Assembly: GCF_000417875.1 (NCBI RefSeq)
Contig: NW_006920878.1
Span: forward strand, 22,840 to 72,661
Source: Pseudozyma flocculosa PF-1
Taxonomy: Eukaryota > Basidiomycota > Ustilaginomycetes > Ustilaginales > Ustilaginaceae
Direction: 5' to 3'
Length of the DNA stretch: 49,822 nucleotides
A program made the position numbers and the translations under genes. Of the stretch, positions 33,306 through 41,259 are shown piece by piece (the first letter of the stretch is position 1; the number at the start of each line of letters is the position of its first letter). The notes beneath the pieces were generated by a model that saw only the letters and a list, made by a program, of their open reading frames with translations, was not told the DNA's origin and searched no databases.

Positions 33306-35924
33306 CTACGACTCGCTAGAAGTGGTCGCGATGGCAGAGGGTCCGCCGGTCGAGGTGGGATCGGGCCGCGGGCGCGGCACAAAGTCGCGGTCGGGCAGTG
33401 GGAACGGTTCGCCGAGTTCCTTCCACTTCCTGCGCTCCGCCTCGCGCAGCATGGCATGGTCGCGCCACAGCTGCTCGCGGGTAAGCGGTTCCTGCCCGCG
33501 CCTCTTGCGCCACGCATTCGACACGTCGAGCACCTTGTCCTCGGCCATGATGGGGAAGCGCACGAGGAAGGGCCGGTGGATCTCCCACTGCTCCTCCATC
33601 AGGATGTCGCCATCGTGGATCTCGGCGCCGCGGATCATCTCGAAGATGACCTCGTCAAAGTCGAGCTGCGGGTACAGGATGAGCGCGTCGCGGATCGACG
33701 ACCACGGCACGCTGTCGATGTCCGGCGCGTGCGGCTGCGCCTGCTGGATGGGCGTCGGGCGCAGCAGCGGCGGCAGGCGGTACTTGGGGTTCATCCGGAA
33801 GTTCTGGAAGTGGTAGTGGAGCTGGATGAACGAGTCCTCGATGCGCTCAATGTGACGCCGGTTGAGGAGCTTGTGCTGCGCCCGGCCGTCGGGCCCGCGC
33901 GTCTCGAGCTCATCCTGCAGGTCGCCCTCGAAGCCGTGGTGCGCCAAGATGAGGTAGGGCCTGCTGCGCTCCTGCTCCTCGACGTGGCGCAGGTCTTCGT
34001 GCGTCAGCTCGCAGTCCGGCGGCAGGTCGACAAACTCGTGGAAGCCCCGCTTGCGCAGCATCCGGTTGACGGCCGCAACCACGCGCGTGTACCGCTTCCG
34101 CATCGGGTTGGGGCCGGATGAGGTCGAGGTGCGATGCAGCTGCTGGTGAAAGCTGGTCGGCGTCCCGCCGCTGCTTCTCCTTGCCTGTTGGGCAGGTGCG
34201 GGCCCAGCCGTGCCGGCCGAGATGGAGCTGGACCTCGTCAGCGGCAGAAGTGTGGCGCCAGCAGCAGGCAGCGGCTCTCCTCCGGCGCTGCCGCTGGCTG
34301 CCGCACGGGTCGGTGTAATGGCGGCCGGGCTGAAGCTCATGAGGGCGGCGCCATAGTCGTCAGAGGTCCCTCCGTTGCTGCTGCTGCTGCTGCTGCCGAC
34401 CCCGCCCGCCATCATCTGCATCGAGGCGAGCAGGCTAAAGGGGCTGGCAGGGTCCAAGCTCGCGGCACCCGGCGTGGCGGCGATGTGATCGGCGGTTCCG
34501 CTTCCGGTGCCGGTTTGCCCGCCCAGATCGCCGAAGAGCGTCTGCAAGAAGGTGGCGTCAAGGCTGTTACTGGGACTCTGCTGCTGGAGCATGTAGAGGT
34601 GGGACAGCTGTTGCTGCTGCTGCCAGAGCTCCGGCGACGCAAAGGGTCCATCAGCCGGTGCCGTCGAGGCCGGTACGATTGTCAAGGTCGAGGCGATGGA
34701 CGCAGGCGCCAGTGCCTGGGCCTGGGCCTGTACCTGTGCGGGTGGTAGCGCAGCGGTAATGGCGGCGGCGGCGGCGGCGGCGGCGGCGGAAGGGTCCAAG
34801 GCGGAACCTGGTGGCGCTGCTACGGAAGCGCCGAGCCCGCTAAGCGATGCGGCGGTCGTCTGCGAACGCTGCGAGGAACGCTGCCATTCGTCCGTGCCTG
34901 GGTCAAGCTGCGGCTGCGATGCTGCAGCTGTGCCGTGACCGTCCAAGGGCGCGCTGGTGTCGGTGGCTTGCGCAACGCTCTTGCGATGGGTGACCAGAGC
35001 GGGTCTCTGTTGTCCGGAGGCGCTGCGCTTGCGCTTCTTGCTGGCATCGGCAGGGGTCTTCGCCTTCGCTGACGTTGTCGCAGCAGGTTCTGCTTGCGTC
35101 TGGATGTCCTCTTGGTCCGCTCGAGGGTTCGGTGGCTGTGTGGCCTGCGATGCCTGGCCCTGGCGGCTCGAGGTGGAGCAGCCGTACGGCAGCTTGCTCT
35201 CCGGCAGACCGTCGAGGGGGATGTTGCTTTCGAGGCGGATCTGCCTGAGGGCCTCGCACTCCTTTGCGCCCGGCCAGTTTTGCCATGCCTCGGTCATTGT
35301 CTTTTCGCTGCGATTGTTCATGGCGTCTTCGAGCTCGGCGCGGGTGAGGCCGGCCTGGGCCATGCAGCCGCCGATGTCGCCGGAGCCGATGAACGAGGCG
35401 AGGGACGCGACGATGGTGCGGAGGGTGTTGTTCTCTGCGAGGAGCTGGCGGAGGGCGAAGCGGAGGCGGTCGACCTGGGTATCGTGGTCGGACGAGAGGA
35501 GCTCTACGCGTGCCTCGAGGGCGCGGATGTACTGTTGCTTGCGCTGTCGGAACTCGCGCTGTGCTGCGCGGTTCTGCTCCTTGCGGTGGGCGAGGGCGGC
35601 TGCGTCCTTTGTGCGTGAGGTGGTAGCGGTGGCGGCGGCCTTGCCCTTTGCCTTTTGCTTTGCGGTCGAGGTGGCGCCGTTCGGTGGCGATACGCCCTGG
35701 TCGTCGCCGGGGTTGTCTTCGTCGTCGTCGTCGTCTTCATCGCTGATGGTGTCGGCGAACGAGGCGGTGGCGTAGGGACCTGCTGCGTTGGAGTTGGAGG
35801 TGGCGATCTTGGGCTGCGGTCCGAGAGCCATTGCGGCGTTGAAGCCGCTTGCGATGGCGGTGGCGGAAGCGGTGGTCCAGCGGTCGATGGGGGCGCCGGT
35901 CGGGCCCCGATGGGCGGGCGGCAT
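33306..35924 (-). CDS. bZIP transcription factor with DUF3425-like C-terminal domain
   Basis: A single uninterrupted frame of 872 residues. The basic region HRKEQNRAAQREFRQRKQQY (residues 113-132) has the fungal AP-1-like NRAAQREFR signature, followed by a leucine-zipper-like helix with heptads through about residue 176. An acidic run (SDEDDDDDEDNPGDD, 61-75) precedes it. The middle is Ala/Gln/Ser-rich and probably disordered activation sequence. The last 270 residues are well ordered, with RYTRVVAAVNRMLRKRGFHE, DSVPWSSIRDALILYPQLDF and WEIHRPFLVRFPIM, matching the C-terminal domain of fungal bZIP proteins grouped as DUF3425. It should be nuclear; target genes are unknown. It converges on ERG8 with 288 bases between stops, which says little about function. 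Confidence 0.9.
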   Translation of the reverse strand: MPPAHRGPTGAPIDRWTTASATAIASGFNAAMALGPQPKIATSNSNAAGPYATASFADTISDEDDDDDEDNPGDDQGVSPPNGATSTAKQKAKGKAAATATTSRTKDAAALAHRKEQNRAAQREFRQRKQQYIRALEARVELLSSDHDTQVDRLRFALRQLLAENNTLRTIVASLASFIGSGDIGGCMAQAGLTRAELEDAMNNRSEKTMTEAWQNWPGAKECEALRQIRLESNIPLDGLPESKLPYGCSTSSRQGQASQATQPPNPRADQEDIQTQAEPAATTSAKAKTPADASKKRKRSASGQQRPALVTHRKSVAQATDTSAPLDGHGTAAASQPQLDPGTDEWQRSSQRSQTTAASLSGLGASVAAPPGSALDPSAAAAAAAAAITAALPPAQVQAQAQALAPASIASTLTIVPASTAPADGPFASPELWQQQQQLSHLYMLQQQSPSNSLDATFLQTLFGDLGGQTGTGSGTADHIAATPGAASLDPASPFSLLASMQMMAGGVGSSSSSSNGGTSDDYGAALMSFSPAAITPTRAAASGSAGGEPLPAAGATLLPLTRSSSISAGTAGPAPAQQARRSSGGTPTSFHQQLHRTSTSSGPNPMRKRYTRVVAAVNRMLRKRGFHEFVDLPPDCELTHEDLRHVEEQERSRPYLILAHHGFEGDLQDELETRGPDGRAQHKLLNRRHIERIEDSFIQLHYHFQNFRMNPKYRLPPLLRPTPIQQAQPHAPDIDSVPWSSIRDALILYPQLDFDEVIFEMIRGAEIHDGDILMEEQWEIHRPFLVRFPIMAEDKVLDVSNAWRKRRGQEPLTREQLWRDHAMLREAERRKWKELGEPFPLPDRDFVPRPRPDPTSTGGPSAIATTSSES

Positions 35925-36622
35925 GGCGGCAAGGAGGGGCGGGATTGGACGCCGAAGACTTATAGGGGCTTTCGGGGGTTGTCAGGGCCGCAAGAGGGCG
36001 AGAGGGATGGGGCAAGCGAGTGCGCTAGCCAGCAGAGACTTGGGCCGGGCTGGGCTGCAGTGGACTGGACTGGACCAGACTGAACTGGGCGAGGCAAAGG
36101 GGTGTAGCGCCAGATGTGGCTCAGGGCGAAGGCTGCAGCATGGCCGCTGGTGTCCCGAGGAGCGGCCCAAAGGCTGAGGATCGAGGACGTATGAGGGTGA
36201 AGGGTAGGGCAATGGGGGCTTGGAGGACGACGATAGTCGAGAGGAGGATGGTGTGTGGCGAGGTGTTGGTTGGTTGGTTGCGCGGTCAGCCAGCCAGCCA
36301 GCTAGCCAGCCCTGGCCGCTGAGCTGTTGTTAGAGAGGGTTGCGCTGTCGGCCTTTGTCGGCCCAACGTGGCAGGCCTGCTGCAATGTGTGGCCAGGGAA
36401 CCTGACACCTCACATCAGGCCTCAGGCTTGCTTCACAGCATCAATCACACAACAGACTGCACAGCTGTGCCAACTTGCAATTCTTGAATCCTGCATAGCA
36501 GAGGATGGGTTGAAGGATGAGGGGGCCATGGAGATGATGACAAGAGAGTCTGTGAGCAAGAGAGAGAGAGAGAGAGAGAGAGATAGTGTGTGTGAGTGAG
36601 AGAGAGAGAGAGGTGGGCTGAG
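35925..36622. promoter_or_regulatory. Upstream region of the bZIP gene, becoming CpG-poor
   Basis: No gene is visible. The part near 35,925-36,300 has normal CpG-rich composition and should contain the bZIP promoter and 5' leader. GGTTGGTTGG and CAGCCAGCCAGCCAGCTAGCC repeats lie at 36,264-36,310. From about 36,420 CpG virtually disappears, and a GA/GTGTGTGA microsatellite lies at 36,556-36,613. Confidence 0.45.
36556..36613 (+). repeat. GA microsatellite with a GTGTGTGAGTGA interruption
   Basis: Two GA runs are separated by a short GTGTGTGAGTGA section. It directly abuts the left end of the copy B repeat, similar to the GA tract near copy A. Confidence 0.9.
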
Positions 36623-37290
36623 GCTACCATACCACATCTGTCACTACTCCCATCAGACCACACGCAAAAAAAAGGTTAGCCGCTGCAGCTACTCTCGCGT
36701 CACGAGCAAAGAAGCAAGGCCAAACTCACCTGTTGGCATTTGGGGCTCGGGTGCCCCCTGTGGCACTTTGCGCAAATGTGGAGGCACCCACAAACTTTGG
36801 GGTTGCCACAACAACCGTGTTGAAAGTTGCAGCAGATCGCCCAACGCCTTGGGGGGGTGGAGGTGCCGGTAAGGTCCTCCATGACACTTTGAAACGGACA
36901 AAGGATGCAAACAATGCACTGATGCAGTGATGCACTGATGCAGTGATGCACTGATGCACTGATGCACTGATGCACTGATGCACTGATGCACTGATGCACT
37001 GATGCACTGATGCAAAGATGCACTGATGCACTGATGCAGTGATGCACTGAGGCACTGATGCAGTGATGCACAAATGCACTGATGCACTGATGCACAAATG
37101 CACTGAGGCCTTGAGGTACTGATGCACTGATGCACTGATGCACTGATGCACTGATGCACTGATGCACTGATGCTCCTTCATCAGCCTGGTCAAAACCTCT
37201 GGCAGCCTTGTGTTGGAAGCAAGAGGGCAAGGAGGGCCAAAGGTGAAGCTGGGAGGGTCACTGGCTGGGGGAGGAGAAGGGAGGAGGGTC
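36623..37290 (-). mobile_element. Copy B of the Gag-like zinc-cluster repeat, decayed
   Basis: Homologous to copy A (9,633-10,606), same strand. Shared items are GCTACCRTACCACATCTGTC at the left end, an identical stretch of about 50 bases from the A-run through GGTTAGCCGCTGCAGCTACT, the donor position (GTGAGT at 36,729-36,724), and the zinc cluster, whose Cys and His ligands are all kept. Three Arg codons of copy A are Cys here (each CGN to TGN). The acceptor pairing GACAG with ATGTGGTA lies at 36,638, giving a 92-base intron; copy A has about 180 extra bases in the same interval. The coiled-coil region is replaced by an octamer array, so the reading frame is not maintained through to the Pro-rich part. 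Homology fades near 37,290. Confidence 0.6.
36912..37173 (+). repeat. Array of about 32 copies of an 8-bp unit (GATGCACT)
   Basis: Tandem GATGCACT units with occasional GATGCAGT, AATGCACT, GAGGCACT and CTTGAGGTACT variants. It sits inside copy B where copy A encodes the coiled coil. Since 8 is not a multiple of 3, all frames are read in turn, producing an eight-residue His/Gln/Cys/Ser-type periodic peptide on the minus strand that has no claim to be a real protein. Confidence 0.95.
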
Positions 37291-37311
37291 GTGCAGGAAA
37301 TTGTATGTACA

Positions 37312-37400
37312 AGCCCAGAGACCCTCGCTGCCTCTGCTATGCCCTCTCCTGCTGCCGCCGCACAGGCGCCAGCCTGACCCGCCACCTGTACTGTAGATCA
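37312..37400 (+). pseudogene. Duplicated 3' end of the bHLH gene
   Basis: Codons 37,312-37,377 read SPETLAASAMPSPAAAAQAP then Ala and stop, matching the bHLH C-terminus SPETLAASTVPSSAAAAQAP, Ala, stop at 23,844-23,779. Similarity continues for 20-30 bases into the 3' UTR (CCTGTACTGTA versus CCTGTATTGTA). By eye about 61 of 69 bases agree. Orientation is opposite to the parent gene. No upstream bHLH coding sequence is present, so this is a non-functional fragment fused to the end of copy B. Confidence 0.85.
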
Positions 37401-38552
37401 CACACAAAATGTTAAAGGGTGAGGGGGGGAATCTATTCTCGCCCGGAGGCGAGGGGCGCGCAGGAAACCAAATGTACAAGAAACAGAATTTTTCGTGGGG
37501 TTTTGTCTTTTTCGCTTTTTTTGGGGGGTTTAGGAGAGGGTCATGGTACGGGGCAAGTCGATCTGGGCGGGGGTGAGGGGAAGGAGACCAAATGCAAAAC
37601 TATGGTGGCTGGGCCTGTGGCAGCAAAGGCAGCAGAGGAAGGAGTTGAACCTGATGAGCAAGTTCTTTGAGCACCTGAGTGAGTGTGCGAGCAAGAGAGA
37701 GGTGGGTAGAGCAGGCTGCTGTGGTTCAGTGAGTCAGTGAAACAGTGAGTCAGTGAGGCAGTCAGGTAGTCAGGCAGTCATGCAAACATGTTGGTGAGCA
37801 TGCAGAGCCTCTGGCTACAGTCTGTCAAAGTCTCTGTCATCAGCCAACAGTTGTGAAGTTGCTGAGGGAAGGGGGATGTCAGCCTGCTGCAGGACAGGGG
37901 TGGGAGACTTCAGCTGATGCGTCTGTTGCTTCAAGCAGGGACATGGGGGTGGTGGTGGTGTTGGTCTTGTGCATCTTTTCTTGAAGCCATCCTGCACAAT
38001 CAGCTGTGCAGGAAGTCAGAGCCAGCAGCCCAGCTGACAGCATCCCAGCCAACACCATCCCAGCAAACAACAGCTCAGCAGACCTCAGCTCATCAGACTA
38101 CAGCCCATCAGACCTCAGCTCATCAGACAACAGCCCATCAGACAACAGCCCATCAGACAACAGCCCAGCAGACAGCAGCCCTGCAGAGCAGTCCAGCAGA
38201 CAGCGGCCCAGCGGCCCAGCGTTGGCCGCGCCGGTCTGTGCGTTTGGAGCTCCGGCTGCACCTTTTGCGAAGGCGGCAGGCGCAGGGCGGGAGCAGCTCC
38301 ATGGCCCACACCCATCGGCAGCAGACCCTGGCTGGCCTGACGGGGCCTGGCGCATCGCCACCAAGCAGACAGCCAGACCGACCAAACGTGCGGGGTGAGA
38401 GGGCGGGGCCACCTCGTCCTCCTGCCGGCTCCCTCGCCCGCACGGCCATCTCCCCACACTACCACCACCACCAGCACCACCACCGCCACCACCACCACCA
38501 CCATCACCATCGCCATCGCTGGAGCTGCTCAGCACTTCCAACATCACCCAAT
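37401..38552. other. CpG-depleted stretch and upstream region of LSB5
   Basis: No gene is visible. CAGTGAGT/CAGTCAGG octamers lie at 37,726-37,785. A direct repeat of GCAGGAAA-N4-ATGTACAAG flanks the bHLH fragment (37,294 and 37,460). Between 37,621 and 38,160 I find only two CpG. After about 38,215 composition returns to normal CpG-rich sequence with a CACCAC tract (38,458-38,515), leading to the LSB5 start. Confidence 0.5.
38041..38212 (+). repeat. 15-bp minisatellite upstream of LSB5
   Basis: About eleven imperfect units of ACAACAGCCCATCAG, with ACCTCAGCTCATCAG and ACTACAGCCCATCAG variants, degenerate at both ends. It ends about 340 bases before the LSB5 start codon and contains almost no CpG. 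Confidence 0.9.
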
Positions 38553-40773
38553 ATGATGCGCGTAAGTCATCGTCAACGCCCATCCCTCCCACCGCTCATC
38601 CACCGCCCCGCCCTGCTGAACCATCAGTCGTTCGCGCCCCTCCTTCTCATCCTCGCCCGCAGGAACTGGCCGGACAGGCCCAGGGCTTCTACTCGGGCAG
38701 CAAAAAGCCCTTTTCCGCTGTCAGCGACTGGATCGACCGCCTCTGCACCCAGAAGTACGCGGAAGAGGACCTCGACGGGTGAGAAAGACGCCCATCCCAG
38801 TCCCAGCCAGCCGGCACCCACTCGCCCAGCGCACCTGACCCGATCGCCGCCCTCTTCCCCCGTCCCACCCCTCCCGCCAACCCAAAAGCATCCCCGAGCT
38901 GGTAGAAGCCATCAACCTCCAGTCCACCGGCCCGGCGGAGGCCAGCCGAGCACTCCGCAAGAAGATGAAGTACAGCAACGTGCACGGCCAGAAGCGCGCA
39001 CTCATCGTGAGCATCCACCAGGCCCGCAGCGCAGACGGCGCCGTCAGCCATCGATCTCCTCATCCGCACGCTCAGCTGATGCCTCCCTGCCTGCCCTCGT
39101 CCCTGCCGCCGCTTCGTGCCCCCCTCCAATCCCTCCAGATCCTGCGGTACTGCGTGGAAAACTGCAACAAGCGCTTCCAGAGTGCGTATCCGCAGCGAGC
39201 GACGCCATCGCACTTGTCCAGTCGCTGCCCTCTACCTCTCCATGCTGACATCCGGATGCCGTCTGCCCTCCGCCTGCTTACGCTCGCAGCCACCTTCGCC
39301 AACGACCAGCTGATCGAGCGCCTCAAGCTCATGTCGCAGGACGAGCTGGTCGATGCATCCGTCCGCCGCCTCCTGATGCGCGTCCTTCTCTCGTGGCACC
39401 ACCAGTTCAAAGACGACCCCTCGATGCGCACCGTCGCTGGACTCTACGTGGCGTGCGGCGGCGGCAAAAAGTCCGACGCCCAGAAGAAGAGCGAGGCCGC
39501 CGAAGCCTACCGCAAGCGCGAGGAAGAGGCGCGCCGCGAGCAGCAGATCCGCAGCGACCGCAAGGCCGCCGAGCGCCTCCAGAAGCTCGAGGAAAAGGAG
39601 CTGGCCAAGCGAAAGAAGAAGGGAGGCGCCTCGGGCGCCGCCAAACGGCCCGCCTTCAATTTTGAGCAGGAGAAGCCGCAGATCCTCTCGTCGCTCGCCA
39701 CGTCGCAGTCGTCGGCCACGGCCCTGGTCAATGCCCTGCAGCACGTCAACCGCGAAAAGGAGAGCGTCACCGAAAACGCCCGCGTCCAGGACTACCTCGC
39801 CCGCGTCAAGGTCGAGCGCAAGAAGATCATCCGCTACATCCAGCTGGTCAAGGACGAGGAGTTCATCGGCAGCCTCATCTCGGCCAATGATCAAATCATC
39901 CTCGCGCTGCAGCTGTACGACCGGGTGAGTCCGGCGGTACGAGGGCTCGAGGTCTTGTCCGGCGGGCTCGCGTTGCTGATCTGCCATGTCCCCTCCGATC
40001 TCGTTCTCCCCCACCTCCTCCCCCTATCGCAGCTGTCCAAACCCGTCGAGCTCGACAGCGACGAGGACAACGAGCCGCTGGCGGCCATCTCTGGCGGCGA
40101 GACGGCCGAACAGAAGCAGGCGGCGCGGCTCGAGGCCGACGATGCCGAGATTGAGCTGGTGCGCAAGCGCATCGCCGCCGCGCGCCTCAATGCGCCCGAG
40201 GGCGAGCTCGAGAAGCTTCAGGACCGGCAGCGCGGCCGCATCGAGCGGCACAACACGCGCGTCGGCAGCATCCGCAGCTTCGACATGGGCGGCAGTGCGA
40301 GTGCGGGCGCAGGCGAGGGCGCGGTTGGCGATCTCATGGACCTCAACTTTGACGACGACCAGACGACGACCAGCTCGGCACGAGGCGGGGGCGGGGGCAT
40401 GACGGCGTCCGAGAGCGCGGGATCCGGCTTCCAGGCGCGCGGCGGTGCGCTGTCCGACTACAGCGACTACGATGAGTCCGAGGAGAGCGACGGCGAGGGC
40501 CAGGGCCACCGCGTGCCCGTGGGCCGGTCGACGAGGCCGGACGGGGCGTCGTGGACGAATCTCAACGACAGCGAGGAGGAAGAGTGGCTTCAGGCCACCC
40601 AGGGCCACCGGCCGCGCATCGGCCCCGGTTTCAGCTGGAACGAGGGCGACGACGACAACGACGACGACGAGGCAGAGGACCCGTTTGCCGATCCGTTTGC
40701 CGATGCCAATGCGGGGCCCGCGGCGATTCAGCGCCCGTCGAACCAGCCTCGTCGCGAGTGGGCTGCCGTGTAA
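38553..40773 (+). CDS. LSB5: LSB5-type VHS and GAT domain protein
   Basis: Six exons: 38553-38561, 38663-38778, 38889-39006, 39139-39181, 39290-39924 and 40033-40773, 553 residues, all phases consistent. The VHS-like N-terminal domain reads SKKPFSAVSDWIDRL, IPELVEAINLQSTGPAEASR, ALRKKMKYSNVHGQKRAL and FANDQLIERLKLMSQ (residues about 15-150), a strong match to fungal Lsb5. A charged helical linker follows. The GAT domain covers about 225-315 (ARVQDYLARVKVERKKIIRY, DEEFIGSLISANDQIILALQ). The C-terminus is acidic and Gly-rich with DPFADPFADANAG, reminiscent of endocytic short motifs. By family it links ubiquitinated cargo, Arf and actin regulators in endocytosis. The first exon is only ATG ATG CGC before GTAAGT; a start in a longer upstream exon cannot be fully excluded. 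Confidence 0.9.
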
Positions 40774-41259
40774 TCGACCCTTGACGGTGGGTGTCTTTCT
40801 CCCTCTTCCCTCGGCGCTCGTCGTGGTCGTCGTCCTGTCAGCGTAGTCATTGCTCGGAACGGTGGATAGACCGGCTCGTACCGGCTCAGTGTGCATTTCG
40901 ACTGATGGCGTGCGTGCGTTCGAGGGAGCGTGCGTGCTGAGCGGAATGGATGTGGTCTCATTGACCGATCGCCGTTCAAGTGGGCAGGGGGTGTACTGCT
41001 ACTCGGTTCGACCCGACTTTCGAGCGTCGTACTGCGTCGCGACCTTCTCATCCCCGCCTTACAAGTGAGCACCGTCCGCGGACAGTGGAAGTACTGTCGA
41101 TCCGAAGCCGCGCTCCACCATCGATCCGATCCCCGATCCGATCCGAGGTGAGGTGGAAGCTGGTGCTCCACGCCGAGCCGGTATGCCGGCTTTGACCTCC
41201 GGGAGGATCGAGGGTAGCGGCGGGCAAAGCATGACGACTGGGGGGACCGGGCCGACAAG
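40774..41259. other. Convergent intergenic region between LSB5 and the DHX29-like gene
   Basis: About 490 bases between two stop codons. No gene is visible. It contains CGATCCGATCCCCGATCCGATCCG at 41,119-41,145 and otherwise unremarkable sequence; both transcript ends should be here. Confidence 0.5.
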
